This document shows, piece after piece, positions 18,505 through 27,339 of a DNA stretch of 64,000 bases. How positions within the stretch are numbered: position 1 is the stretch's first letter; each line of letters opens with the position of its first letter. The stretch is from an uncultured Arenicella sp. Lineage in GTDB: Bacteria > Pseudomonadota > Gammaproteobacteria > Arenicellales > Arenicellaceae. The notes beneath the pieces were generated by a model. That model was given only the letters and a program-made list of their open reading frames with translations, was not told where the DNA came from and searched no databases. A program made the translations under genes and the position numbers. The DNA is taken from assembly GCA_947499305.1 (NCBI GenBank), contig CANMNN010000007.1, positions 62,001 to 126,000 of the forward strand, given 5' to 3'.

Positions 18505-19755
18505 TCAGTTAATGCATGGTTTAAAGCTTGGAAGGCCTGTCATGTGCTCTAAAGAGTATTCGACATTGCCGAACATCATTGGGTAATGAAACTCACGCAG
18601 GCTCTGATGGAAGCTCCTCACGCACTTATCGTAACGCTGAAACGATTTTATATCAGTATTCGCGGTCTGCGATATCAGTCTTTGAGTTAATAGACTTGGA
18701 GAGGCCAGCGCAACGAGGCCCATGGCCGTATCTCGTTTTACAATGCCTTCGCTAAGCGCTTTAGAAATCGGTTCAACAGTTTGATCACCAACCTGCTGAA
18801 AGGCGTAATACCATCTCCATTCAAATTGTTTAGTAATAGGAGGTGTGTTTGTCCATTGAGGGTGACGCTCTAAGAACGGCAACATGGTTGCTTCTTTGGG
18901 CAAATCCCACGCATCATTGACAGTTTCTCGCTGAGTCAGTAGAAGCTCGCCGCCTCTGGGTACCTCAATAAGCTTTTCAACCAAGTGTTTACCACCGACT
19001 GGTATGGCAATGGCGAACAAAAACCAACAGCCCAATAGTACAGCCGCGGTGGTCGGCCCAGACTTGATTCGATTTATAACGAAGAATGCTAATACAGACC
19101 AAATTAGAGTGTTCACTAACACAGCGGCGATCACTAACATCATTTGCATGAGGCTTACACCGCTATAAGTAGCAGCGACTACAAAAGGCAGAATTAAAGC
19201 GCTTAACAATAAGAAAGATCTCAATACTAGCCGCGTCATTAATAGCTGCCTGCCATCTCCAGATGTGGCGGCTAAGAAGTGCCACCGATTGTTGCGTATT
19301 TCCACTGCTCGCAAATCGTAAAGTAGTATTATGAAAAAAAGGGGCAGCAAAAATGCAGCTACAAACGCGAAGTCCAGTTTTCCAAGACCAGATAGCTGAG
19401 GGTTGCCTGCATCAGTTTCATAAATTTGGCCCTCCAAAGCTAACATACGAATACGATGTTTCCACGGTAGTTCATCACGAACACCTCGTGATACGAAGGC
19501 GAGAGAAGAGGGTGGGTCGTACGTGAAATGAAAGACATAATAGGCGGCGCTGCCGGCATCGCTTTGTTTCGCCAGACTATATTCACGATCTTGATTAACT
19601 TGTTTTTCAACACGCTCGATCATCGTCAATTCGGAAGCTGACTCGTTTAGGCCTACAATCGAACTATAGCTGGAGAGCAGCGTAACTACAAAAAAGCTGA
19701 CCAAAACCACGCGGTCTTTCATGGCAAGTTTCCATTCGCGAATAAAGCTATCCAT
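18505..19755 (-). CDS. ABC-2 type permease, DUF3526 family (second of two)
   Basis: 416 residues from the ATG at 19755 (MDSFIREWKLAM); a longer frame to 19833 would run into the preceding gene and lacks support. The layout is one N-terminal helix, a large extracytoplasmic loop (about residues 35-150), then a cluster of about five helices. This is typical of DUF3526 permeases, which occur in pairs with one ATPase. The start overlaps the last 8 bases of the preceding permease. It is the last gene of the minus-strand unit led by the TonB receptor. Substrate and direction of transport are unknown. Confidence 0.78.
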   Translation of the reverse strand: MDSFIREWKLAMKDRVVLVSFFVVTLLSSYSSIVGLNESASELTMIERVEKQVNQDREYSLAKQSDAGSAAYYVFHFTYDPPSSLAFVSRGVRDELPWKHRIRMLALEGQIYETDAGNPQLSGLGKLDFAFVAAFLLPLFFIILLYDLRAVEIRNNRWHFLAATSGDGRQLLMTRLVLRSFLLLSALILPFVVAATYSGVSLMQMMLVIAAVLVNTLIWSVLAFFVINRIKSGPTTAAVLLGCWFLFAIAIPVGGKHLVEKLIEVPRGGELLLTQRETVNDAWDLPKEATMLPFLERHPQWTNTPPITKQFEWRWYYAFQQVGDQTVEPISKALSEGIVKRDTAMGLVALASPSLLTQRLISQTANTDIKSFQRYDKCVRSFHQSLREFHYPMMFGNVEYSLEHMTGLPSFKPCIN

Positions 19756-21187
19756 GATCAATCTCCGGTAATCGACGCGCGCCAACAAAACCAACAATTG
19801 TAAAAGCCAGAACCCAGATAACCATGATGCCAAGACTCGAACTCACCCGCTCGAGTCTCATAGAAGCAGAGTCAGCATGAAAGTGAAAATCGTTGAGTAC
19901 TCGCCAATTGTCGGGGCTAACTCGAGCGCGCAGGTTAGACTCGCTATCTTTGCTGCGATTGATGTCATTGTCGTAGCTCATTTTGTGCGCATGTGCCTCG
20001 TTTAGGCCTTGTACAAACTCAAAACGAAGAGCTTCCGCTTCTCGTAAAAAACGATGGTGTGTTTTGCCGTCGGTACCAGCGACAATCATTGATGCTGATT
20101 GCAGGGTTATGAACGGTGATAAAAATTCGAACGATTTTACAAACTGCGTTTGCTTATGATGATTCGCCATTCGCTTCTCGGCGTATTCGTTTAAAATCTG
20201 AGTAAGTTCGGCTTCAGAAGTTTGCGCCACCATACCTCGAAAGTTGACCGGTAAATCTTCGACCCGGCTTACACCGTATTCTTCTAATAAATTCGCTCGC
20301 AGTCTACTGAATGCTGGGTCATTAGCATTGTGGCCATCACCGACTGAGCGCATTGCGAAGATTACGTCCATATCAGTTTCAATTTGGCTATTGTTCGGTA
20401 TGGCGGTATTTGATGCACTAACGATGACTCTGGGTAATAAAGCACAGAAGAAGAGCCAAGCGCCAAGTAAAATCAGCAGTGAAACAGATGAACGTTGCGA
20501 CCAGCTAGAAACCGCTGTAATGACAAGTACCCAAGCTACAAAGTATAGGAAATACAGAGCTATAAACGTCAAACTTACTACGAAACCGGCACGTGCCGAC
20601 ACGGTACCAAGTAATAGCGGTATCAACAATAATATTGCAATACCCAGTAGTGCCATGGTTTTACCTAGCCACATGGAGATAGGCGAAATCCCTGATGACA
20701 CTAATATTCTGTCTGTATTAGCTTCACGTTCACGGGAGATCACTCCAAAGCCCATTACGATTAATATCAAAGGCGCTAGTAATTGATAGACCAAAGCCGG
20801 GCTTAAACGTGAAAAGGGGCCTGCCTGTGCGCCATCGTAACTCGGTGAAAAAGTCGCTGAGTTTTGACGATGCCCCTCTAGAAACATCACGGTGCCAGTA
20901 AAGGGGTCAACTCCTGGGTCAAGTGAGGCTAATGCGGTTGGCGTTCTAAATACATAATGCCCATAGTGGACCATTCGATGAGGGTGCCGAGCAGGCTGAT
21001 CTCGAAACGTATCTTGCGCTTCAATTTGCAGAGATTCTCGAGTATCTCGCTCTTTCGAAACCTGGCTGGAGGTGGCGTATACCGAAATACATACTAGTAA
21101 CAGCGCGCTTAGTGCCACTGCGCCAGCTAATTTTGTTCTTGACCAATAGCGCCATTCTTGACCAGCAATGGATATAGCGATGCGCAT
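19748..21187 (-). CDS. ABC-2 type permease, DUF3526 family (first of two)
   Basis: 479 residues. A first TM helix at about 20-40 is followed by an extracytoplasmic stretch, then a helix cluster starting LAPLILIVMGFGVISREREANT, where ISRERE is the cytoplasmic signature of ABC-2 exporters. A second large soluble region and a C-terminal helix (IMVIWVLAFTIVGFVGARR) follow. It starts 3 bases after the ATPase stop. With the other permease and the ATPase it should form one ABC complex. Similar ATPase/DUF3526 pairs are often found beside TonB receptors, as here. Confidence 0.8.
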   Translation of the reverse strand: MRIAISIAGQEWRYWSRTKLAGAVALSALLLVCISVYATSSQVSKERDTRESLQIEAQDTFRDQPARHPHRMVHYGHYVFRTPTALASLDPGVDPFTGTVMFLEGHRQNSATFSPSYDGAQAGPFSRLSPALVYQLLAPLILIVMGFGVISREREANTDRILVSSGISPISMWLGKTMALLGIAILLLIPLLLGTVSARAGFVVSLTFIALYFLYFVAWVLVITAVSSWSQRSSVSLLILLGAWLFFCALLPRVIVSASNTAIPNNSQIETDMDVIFAMRSVGDGHNANDPAFSRLRANLLEEYGVSRVEDLPVNFRGMVAQTSEAELTQILNEYAEKRMANHHKQTQFVKSFEFLSPFITLQSASMIVAGTDGKTHHRFLREAEALRFEFVQGLNEAHAHKMSYDNDINRSKDSESNLRARVSPDNWRVLNDFHFHADSASMRLERVSSSLGIMVIWVLAFTIVGFVGARRLPEIDHG

Positions 21188-21190
21188 ACT

Positions 21191-21901
21191 TTAAGCCCTC
21201 GATGTAAAAGCGCGATGTACTTCATCGGCTGAAATCCTGTTTCCTTCATTCGCCTCAAACATACCGACTAGTTCACCATCTTTGAGTAGTCCGATGCGAT
21301 CAGCTACTTGGCAAGCACCATAGACATCGTGCGTCACCATTAATACCGTAGTTCCAGCCTTTGCTAGCTTGCTTATCAGCTGATTAAATTCGTCTATCGC
21401 AACGGGGTCGAGCCCGGACGTTGGCTCGTCTAAAAATAGGATAGGGGCGCGGCGTAAAATCGCTAAGGCTATTGCAACTTTCTGTCGCATTCCCTTTGAA
21501 TAAGAGGCTAGGCGACGATCGCGTGCGTCTGCGGCTAAGCTTACTTGCTCAAATGCCGTCTCAACTTCGCTATCAGTTCGCGATAGCTTTGCTAACGATA
21601 GTAGGTATGCAATATTTTCTCTCGCGCTTAAATGAGAGTAAAGATTCGCAGATTCTGGCAAATAAGCAACTGATTTACGTGCAGCAGAGATGTCCTGATG
21701 AAGTTCTAATCCATTAATTTTTGCTGTTCCCTCAGTTAGCTTCAAGAAGCCCAAAAAGGCAAGTAAGGTACTCGATTTACCCGCTCCATTGCCGCCGAGC
21801 AGGCCGAATACTTCGCCTTGCTTAACGGCGAATGATAAACCTCTTACTACTTTTTTATTCGCACGGCTGATCGAAATGTTGTCTGCTTCTAAGGTAATCA
21901 T
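21191..21901 (-). CDS. ABC transporter ATP-binding protein
   Basis: 236 residues forming a complete nucleotide-binding domain: Walker A GGNGAGKSS, Q-loop region AYLPES, signature YSKGMRQK (a variant of LSGGQ common in ABC-2 exporters), Walker B ILFLDEPTSGLDP, and the switch His in MVTHD. The ATG overlaps the stop of the upstream MerC-like gene as ATGA, so translation is coupled. It powers the two DUF3526 permeases downstream. This is a CcmA/NatA-like subfamily, not a metal-importer ATPase by sequence. Confidence 0.92.
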   Translation of the reverse strand: MITLEADNISISRANKKVVRGLSFAVKQGEVFGLLGGNGAGKSSTLLAFLGFLKLTEGTAKINGLELHQDISAARKSVAYLPESANLYSHLSARENIAYLLSLAKLSRTDSEVETAFEQVSLAADARDRRLASYSKGMRQKVAIALAILRRAPILFLDEPTSGLDPVAIDEFNQLISKLAKAGTTVLMVTHDVYGACQVADRIGLLKDGELVGMFEANEGNRISADEVHRAFTSRA

Positions 21902-22356
21902 TTGTTCTGACTCACTGGGGTGTTTATGGATTGGTGACAGTTGCAGTCGTTGAGCTCACGACAGAGTTTGAAATTGCGTACGTGTGCCAATGTTATTGTA
22001 ATAGCACCTATTAGAGTGAGCGTGCGCTCTGCCTCATGCCCCCAACCGAGTTGTTCGCTTACCAGTCCGAGGATCATTAAGCCGAGGCCGGCCGCTCCAA
22101 TTGCAATGAATGACGTTCTCCGATGGACCTTGCAACCCACACTAAGCGCGAAGATGCTAATCGGGATCGCGATGCCTAGTAGACCTAAATGGACCGCTTC
22201 GCTAGCGACTATTGATGAACTTAGGGTTGGCAGCGCGACCAGAAGTACTGGTAGCAAAAGGCAATGGATAGCGCACAGTGTGGAGACAGTGATGGCAATA
22301 CGATCCCCCCATGTAGAAGAGCGCATAAATGCTGCGTTTGATTTAGAAGATGTCAT
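21898..22356 (-). CDS. MerC-domain integral membrane protein
   Basis: 152 residues with four predicted TM helices. The MerC signature is present in helix 1 as STLCAIHCLLLP, the paired Cys seen in mercury-transport MerC. A second Cys-containing motif (VGCKVHRR) and a Cys/His-rich C-terminal tail (CRELNDCNCHQ) could bind metal. No other mer genes are present, and chromosomal MerC-like proteins often sit beside zinc-related genes. A role in zinc or other soft-metal handling is therefore more likely than mercury resistance (inference from context). Overlaps the ATPase start by 4 bases. Confidence 0.85.
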   Translation of the reverse strand: MTSSKSNAAFMRSSTWGDRIAITVSTLCAIHCLLLPVLLVALPTLSSSIVASEAVHLGLLGIAIPISIFALSVGCKVHRRTSFIAIGAAGLGLMILGLVSEQLGWGHEAERTLTLIGAITITLAHVRNFKLCRELNDCNCHQSINTPVSQNK

Positions 22357-22471
22357 TTTTCAGTACTTTTAGTAGCTCATTTAGAACTAGCTCACTCATG
22401 CTTTGCATTCATTATTAAGGTGTTTTATCGCGCGAAAATAGTACGCGCGACGCGATAACGAGTATCAAAGT

Positions 22472-22500
22472 GCCGCGCATTAGATTGAGTGATGCGCGGC
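22472..22500 (-). terminator. strong hairpin after the TonB receptor gene
   Basis: A perfect 9-base GC-rich stem GCCGCGCAT / ATGCGCGGC with an 11-base loop, about 80 bases past the receptor stop. Reading the minus strand, only short T stretches follow (ACTTTGA), so it may be a partial terminator that lowers expression of the MerC-ABC genes relative to the receptor. Confidence 0.45.
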
Positions 22501-22578
22501 CAAAATTAGCCGAGTCTAGCGGTTTATTCGCGTCGTCAGCTCCTTATCCCACCGTAGTTATTTTAACTTTTGCGTAGA

Positions 22579-24741
22579 TTAGAACGAGTAGGACGCACTT
22601 AATCGAACACGCCTTGGCGCACCAGGCTCGACCCATACATCTGCAAAGGAGTTGGTATAAAAAGTTTCATCAAATAGATTATCGACATCGAGACGAACAG
22701 ATAAGCGCTCACTCGGGTTTACCTCACCAAATATGCGCGCAGTGGTGTAACTCGGCAGGAAGAAGTCAAAACCCGTCCAGCCCAGACGTTCATCGGTGTA
22801 TAGAAGGCCCGCGCCGGCCTCGGCATTCATACCCGCGAGTGAGAAGCTCTTGCTTGCTTGTATATTCAGCTGGTTTTCAGGTGAGTTGATCAAAGGATCG
22901 CCGATATTAATTTGCGCACCAAAATCAGCATCTGGGTTGCTGTTTGTAAACTCGGCATCGGTATAGGCGTAAGAAACCCATAGTTTGAGACCGTTTTCGA
23001 ACTCAAGGTTTGCGTCGAGTTCGAAGCCTTGGCTTTGCGCTTCGCCCGCAGAGGCAGAGAAGAATCCTGCTGCAACTGCTTCAGGACGATCGTCGTTGAC
23101 CAAAATGTTACTCTGATCCACTTGGAAGGCGGTAAGTGTCAGTGAGCCTGATGCGCTGTCGGTAAATGTGCCCAAGTCGACCTTAATGCCGAGTTCAGCT
23201 GACTCTGTAATATTAGGGTCAAATTGACTGCCTTGAAAGTCTGAGCCTGTTTGCTGACGAAAGCCTTCACCATAAGATGCATAAAGGCTGACACCCTCGT
23301 TAAGTAAGTACACCGCGCCTAGCTGGGGAGAGAAGCGGGTGTCGCTAGTTGTATTAGTCGAGACTGGGCTAGCGCGAAGGTTGCTAAGGTCCTGTTCAAA
23401 GTCGTCAAAGCGCCCGCCAATACGGATCTGAAATTGATCGCTGATTTCGATTTGGTCTTGTATATAAATGCCATAACCGGTGAGCACCTCTTCCCGATCA
23501 GTGTTAGGTCCGGCAACCGGTAGTGATGATTGGCCGTAAACAGGGTTAAATACGTCTAAGAAACGATATTCATTTGGGTCAAGCGTCGAGATATCTGTGT
23601 CCGATGAAAAGAACCCTGGACGAAAGCGTTGGATAAATAGGCTATTTTCAAAGCGGTCATAATCCGCACCGATCAGGACTCGGTGGCGAAGCTCTCCGGT
23701 ATTGAATTCGCCAGCCAACTCCGCTCTAAGTACCGTATATTCTGAATCGAAATCTCTAAAGCGAAAAAAGCGAGAGAGAGTGCTGCCGTCCAAAAATAAG
23801 GTCTGGCGGCCTCCAAAATTGGTTTCAGAAGCGTTGCCTATGAGCGATGTTTCTCGATGGCCAAAACCAGTGAGTAAGCTCCAGGTATCTGAGAGTTGAT
23901 GTTGAAATTCGAACTGGTGACCGACAACTTCGGTATCAATCGGGCCATCTCCAGGTTCGCCAACGAAGGTTCGACGAGGAGTGAAACCAAACTCTTCAGT
24001 AAACGCGACACCTCGGTCAAATGGAATCTCTTGCTTTGTATATTCAAGTTCGTAGCTTAAGCTGGAATCTTCAGATACCTGCCACGTTAGAGACGGGTAA
24101 AACCCGATCTTCTCGGTTTTGACTGTTTCGCGAAAGCTTTCTGCATCCTCATAGAAACCTACAAGTCGTAAGCCGACATTATCGTCGTCTCCGAGAGTGG
24201 TTTGCCAGTCGCCCGAAACTCGCGCCTGATTCCAACTGCCAATAGTAGCCTGAAGCTCACCTTTGGTTTCGAATTGAGGACGCTTGGTAGTTAGATTAAT
24301 CGTTCCACCAGGCTCACCGCGCCCGAATAGCGCTGACCTTGGTCCCCGCATGACTTCGACGGATTCAACCCCAGCTATGTCTCTAGGGCCACCAAAACCA
24401 CGACCAGCATTAAAACCGTTTACTAAAAAACCGCTGGGCAGGTTAATGTCGCCGGAGAAACCGCGAACCGAAAAGCTGTTCCAAAGGCCGCCAAAATTAT
24501 TTTGACGGGAAACCGATGCTGACAAATCTAGTGCTTGATTCAAATCTAGCACGCCAGCATCTTCTAGCAATTCGGCATCCAGAATAGATTCAGATTGAGG
24601 GGTCTCAAGCGCATCGAAGTCGCTCAAATAAGCTCGATGCCCCTGGACAATAATTTCGTCTTTAGTATTTGACTGCGCTGATGCAGCGCCAACAAGAGTA
24701 AAACTGATAGCGACAGCTACCGTGAAAGGTTTTATGTTCAT
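22579..24741 (-). CDS. TonB-dependent outer-membrane receptor, siderophore/metallophore type
   Basis: 720 residues. The signal peptide ends GAASA before QSN. A TonB box (DEIIVQG) follows immediately. The plug domain (about 45-155) carries FSVRGFSGD, VESVEVMRGPRSALFGRGEPGGTINLTTKRP, then a 22-strand barrel ends in an aromatic strand (VRLSASYSF). The plug motif GRGEPGGTINLTTKRP is typical of ferrichrome/catecholate-type receptors (TIGR01783-like). Its neighbours (MerC-like protein, ABC genes, divergent DUF1826) and the Zur-like box upstream suggest uptake of a zinc complex rather than iron. The ligand cannot be read from sequence. Confidence 0.92.
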   Translation of the reverse strand: MNIKPFTVAVAISFTLVGAASAQSNTKDEIIVQGHRAYLSDFDALETPQSESILDAELLEDAGVLDLNQALDLSASVSRQNNFGGLWNSFSVRGFSGDINLPSGFLVNGFNAGRGFGGPRDIAGVESVEVMRGPRSALFGRGEPGGTINLTTKRPQFETKGELQATIGSWNQARVSGDWQTTLGDDDNVGLRLVGFYEDAESFRETVKTEKIGFYPSLTWQVSEDSSLSYELEYTKQEIPFDRGVAFTEEFGFTPRRTFVGEPGDGPIDTEVVGHQFEFQHQLSDTWSLLTGFGHRETSLIGNASETNFGGRQTLFLDGSTLSRFFRFRDFDSEYTVLRAELAGEFNTGELRHRVLIGADYDRFENSLFIQRFRPGFFSSDTDISTLDPNEYRFLDVFNPVYGQSSLPVAGPNTDREEVLTGYGIYIQDQIEISDQFQIRIGGRFDDFEQDLSNLRASPVSTNTTSDTRFSPQLGAVYLLNEGVSLYASYGEGFRQQTGSDFQGSQFDPNITESAELGIKVDLGTFTDSASGSLTLTAFQVDQSNILVNDDRPEAVAAGFFSASAGEAQSQGFELDANLEFENGLKLWVSYAYTDAEFTNSNPDADFGAQINIGDPLINSPENQLNIQASKSFSLAGMNAEAGAGLLYTDERLGWTGFDFFLPSYTTARIFGEVNPSERLSVRLDVDNLFDETFYTNSFADVWVEPGAPRRVRLSASYSF

Positions 24742-24903
24742 TCTAGGGTTATTTCTCAGTGATTTTTTTCAACCATGGCTTTCTAGCTCGGTTGCGTAAC
24801 AAAGCTTTCTAGCTCTATCGCCAGCTAAGCCCTTTTCTATTTCTAAATTGTGATTTTGTGGTGGCAGGCAAAGCCTAAAGGGAGTTTTAGGTTGGGGGAT
24901 TTG

Positions 24904-25221
24904 CTAATTTGCCGATGAAGGAGTGGGCGGAGAACGTGAACGATGGCCCATAAGTGTAGGCCCATGATTTGATAACCCCAGTTTACTGGGCAAATAATTC
25001 TGGGCTCCATCACAGGCGAGGTTGATGTTCTGTGTCTCGATGCAATCTTTAGTCCCTCCGTGAAATATAGGCGTGTCGCAAGCCTCGGAGTGCTGTTGCT
25101 GGAGATGAACAATATCGTGCGCAGTTGCTAGTGCCTGCGTCATAACCAAGCACAAGAATACGAAAGTGACCAAAATGGCACTTGCCGAAATTGCTGAGTT
25201 TCTCCTAGGTCTAATGTTCAT
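24904..25221 (-). CDS. small secreted His/Cys-containing protein of unknown function
   Basis: 105 residues, no family recognised with confidence. Residues 1-33 are a signal peptide or membrane anchor (ILVTFVFLCLVMTQALA before TAH). The mature part begins with several potential metal ligands (AHDIVHLQQQHSEACD) and has three Cys (ACD, DCI, ACD). It ends in a Ser/Pro/Arg-rich tail (RSRSPPTPSS), a layout shared with small periplasmic proteins found next to metal-related TonB receptors. It starts 20 bases downstream of the Zur-like box and precedes the receptor gene by 162 bases. A metal-binding role is an inference from composition and position. Confidence 0.6.
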   Translation of the reverse strand: MNIRPRRNSAISASAILVTFVFLCLVMTQALATAHDIVHLQQQHSEACDTPIFHGGTKDCIETQNINLACDGAQNYLPSKLGLSNHGPTLMGHRSRSPPTPSSAN

Positions 25222-25240
25222 CTTTATTAGAATAATATAA

Positions 25241-25255
25241 TGTAATATTATAACA
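25241..25255. promoter_or_regulatory. candidate Zur (zinc uptake repressor) box
   Basis: TGTAATA-T-TATAACA, a 7-1-7 palindrome with one mismatch between arms. The gammaproteobacterial Zur consensus is TGTTATA-N-TATAACA, so only one base differs. It sits in the AT-rich intergenic region shared by the minus-strand receptor unit (start 25221) and the plus-strand DUF1826 gene (start 25345). DUF1826 genes are known members of Zur regulons in proteobacteria. The match plus context make zinc repression of both units likely; not tested. Confidence 0.7.
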
Positions 25256-25344
25256 TATTATTATAGTGCTGGAAGTAGAATGCAATCAACTGTTTTGTAT
25301 TCGCTTGGTAGCGTAGGCCTTTACACTTCGCATAGAGAAAATTG

Positions 25345-26064
25345 ATGAGTAATATCAGACCGATCCATTTAGAAACTAATGATCTCAAAGCCAATAAGAA
25401 ATATGTGGCTTCGAGCACAGCACAGAGACAAAATCGAGAGAGACGCGCTGCTAAATCGAAGGATATCGAAGTGTTAGCTGACCTTTATAAAGAGGACATA
25501 AATATCGCAATATGGAAACGTACTTTATCAACGACGTTTTTAAAAGCTGTACAGGAAGTTATTAGTAAGGACTACTTATTCAGAATTTCTATGCCGGTAA
25601 CACCTCAAAATACTTTTGAGAATATCTATGAATCGCTAGGGTCGAACGAAGTTGCGAGGTTAATCAGCGAAGATGTTGCTGAAATCGTTTCTATGTTTTG
25701 TTGCTTGTTCGAGCTAGAGGAGGTTGGACTTAGACTAACGACATTAGATCGAGCAATGTGCCCTAAGTTTCATGTCGATCGAGTACCGTGTCGGTTGGTT
25801 ACTACTTATAGTGGTATAGCTACTGACTGGTTGCCTGATAGGTGTGTTGATCGAACCAAGCTTGGAGTAGGCAGCCAGGGCAAAGCAGATGCTAACTCTG
25901 GACTATATAGAGATCATCGTGATATCCAACATCTTACTACTGGCGACGTTGCGCTATTGAAAGGCGAGTCCTGGTTAGGTAATGAAGGCTCGGGGTTGGT
26001 GCATCGTTCACCGCAGTTAGCAAATCAAAAAAAGCGATTATTGTTAACCTTAGATTTTATTTAA
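25345..26064 (+). CDS. DUF1826 domain-containing protein (Zur-regulon associated)
   Basis: 239 residues from the ATG at 25345; a TTG codon just before it is not needed, and a GAGA ribosome site fits the ATG. The DUF1826 core is clear: MCPKFHVDRVPCRLVTTY, then GTDWL-like IATDWLPD, GDVALLKGESWLG and LVHRSP near the end. Cys/His/Asp in CPKFHVD could form a metal site. The biochemical function is unknown, but the family is repeatedly found with COG0523 GTPases and zinc-uptake genes under Zur control. Here no COG0523 gene is adjacent. The gene is divergent from the TonB receptor unit. Confidence 0.85.
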   Translation: MSNIRPIHLETNDLKANKKYVASSTAQRQNRERRAAKSKDIEVLADLYKEDINIAIWKRTLSTTFLKAVQEVISKDYLFRISMPVTPQNTFENIYESLGSNEVARLISEDVAEIVSMFCCLFELEEVGLRLTTLDRAMCPKFHVDRVPCRLVTTYSGIATDWLPDRCVDRTKLGVGSQGKADANSGLYRDHRDIQHLTTGDVALLKGESWLGNEGSGLVHRSPQLANQKKRLLLTLDFI

Positions 26065-26388
26065 GAAAGCTAGCCGCGATGAAGGCTTTGATTAGGACAG
26101 GAGAACCAAGGTTACAAAAGTATTGTGTTCTAGTATAAAACGCTGGATCACCATTAACTGAAATTGTCGAACGCGAGTAATCTACGATGACAACATTAAA
26201 TAAAGACTGCGCAGAAGCTGAATTCTGCTCTAGCTAATACCCCGATCCAAAGATAACTCTAATACTGCTTAAAATTAGTACTGCTTAAAATTCTTAGGCT
26301 CAATTAACGAGCCCAAGAATTACAGTGGGAAGAAATTGCAGTCGAAAAGCGAGCTTAAAGTATTCTACGTCAAGTTTTTGCTGAAATA
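26065..26388. other. 324-base gap without a gene; direct repeat and hairpin
   Basis: No coding frame with recognisable features. A 14-base direct repeat, TACTGCTTAAAATT, occurs at 26263-26276 and 26279-26292. The second copy runs into the hairpin listed separately. The gap lies between convergent genes (DUF1826 plus, DegV minus). Confidence 0.5.
26289..26321. terminator. 13-base-pair hairpin, probable bidirectional terminator
   Basis: AATTCTTAGGCTC pairs with GAGCCCAAGAATT with a single A-C mismatch and a 7-base loop. It lies between the convergent DUF1826 and DegV genes. On the minus strand the stem ends AATTTTAAG, a short T stretch, which fits termination of DegV transcripts. Confidence 0.6.
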
Positions 26389-27339
26389 TTAGGACGGTTC
26401 AGTAGTCATATCTTTAGGCGCGATTCCAAGCGATACCGATCCTGCGGAATAGTTAATACAGGCACTAATCGACATCATTCCAGAGATTACTTTTACTCTA
26501 TTTTCCTTGGCCTTGGCTTGCAATGATTGAAATTCTTGCATTGCATGTAAGTCTCGAATTTTTCCAGCATACGAAACGTGGATAATAGGTATATTGAGTC
26601 CGCTATCAATACATTTTTCAGCATACTCGAAGAGAATTTTGATAGCGTGCTTGTAACCAATTTTTAGGTGGTGAATTTTGAACTCATCATTGCATACACT
26701 TACCAAAGGGGCGTCTCTCTTAAGCTGACCAGAGACCGCCGATCTCATTGAGATGGTCTTGTGCCCAATCATTTTCATTCTTGCTCTTGCTTTGAGAAGG
26801 TCGCTTATTACTGAATAAGTTTTGATATTTTTCTTGAATACCTCCGCTTTTTCGACAGCAGCTTCAGGAGGTGTATCTCTACTGATCAATGCATCCGTAT
26901 ACAAAGCTAAAAGAGTCTGCCCCGAACTTGAGCTACCGCTATTGCTCAGTATTAATTTAAACGGCGAACGGTTATTAGCCATCTTTCTTACAGTGCGGGC
27001 ATCATTTTCTATCATTTCAGCACATGCTTTTACACTGGAGAAAACTTCGCTTAGCGCTGCCGACGTGCTCTGAAAAATGGCATAGTCATAAAACGGAGCG
27101 ACTTCATTGACTATAAAAACAGACATTTGCTCCGGTGTCGGACTGGTTGCATCAACGTTTGTTTCCGTTTTAAGAGGGTTGTCGCTATAAAATTTATTGA
27201 GCTCTTCAGCTTTAGACAAATCCAGTTTTGACTCACGACCGATCTGAATGTTAAGCGGGATTTGCTTAATGTTCGTTCTGGCTTTAAGTACATGCTCGGG
27301 TATATTCGACATCGAGTCGACAATAACAACGTATTTCAT
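26389..27339 (-). CDS. DegV family fatty-acid-binding protein
   Basis: 316 residues. DegV hallmarks: the opening VVIVDSMSNIPEHV, TSPTPEQMSVF, the STSAALSEVFSSV serine loop, and a C-terminal EDD-like domain ending in ISACINYSAGSVSLGI. The family binds a single fatty acid; in Firmicutes FakB partners the kinase FakA to feed exogenous fatty acids to lipid synthesis. No FakA/DAK gene is visible here, so its partner is unknown. It is about 30 residues longer than typical FakB. It has no obvious link to the lipopeptide genes 4.5 kb away. Confidence 0.8.
   Translation of the reverse strand: MKYVVIVDSMSNIPEHVLKARTNIKQIPLNIQIGRESKLDLSKAEELNKFYSDNPLKTETNVDATSPTPEQMSVFIVNEVAPFYDYAIFQSTSAALSEVFSSVKACAEMIENDARTVRKMANNRSPFKLILSNSGSSSSGQTLLALYTDALISRDTPPEAAVEKAEVFKKNIKTYSVISDLLKARARMKMIGHKTISMRSAVSGQLKRDAPLVSVCNDEFKIHHLKIGYKHAIKILFEYAEKCIDSGLNIPIIHVSYAGKIRDLHAMQEFQSLQAKAKENRVKVISGMMSISACINYSAGSVSLGIAPKDMTTEPS

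Noticed and set aside
19756-19833. Longer start for the second DUF3526 permease
   Set aside because: The extra 26 residues overlap the preceding gene in another frame; ATG 19755 gives the normal MDSFIREWK start and an 8-base overlap.
20244-20786. 180-codon plus-strand frame inside the first permease gene
   Set aside because: Antisense to a clearly conserved ABC permease; composition is low-complexity and no family features are seen.
21898-22356. Mercury resistance operon
   Set aside because: Only a MerC-like protein is present; no merA, merT, merP or merR, and the neighbours point to zinc.
22579-24741. Receptor as the uptake system for the NRPS product or an iron siderophore of this locus
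   Set aside because: It is about 7 kb from the NRPS genes, on the other strand, under a Zur-like box; the predicted lipopeptide has no hydroxamate or catechol building block.
26263-26292. Start of a CRISPR-like or iteron array
   Set aside because: Only two copies of a 14-base repeat, spaced by 2 bases; too few for an array.
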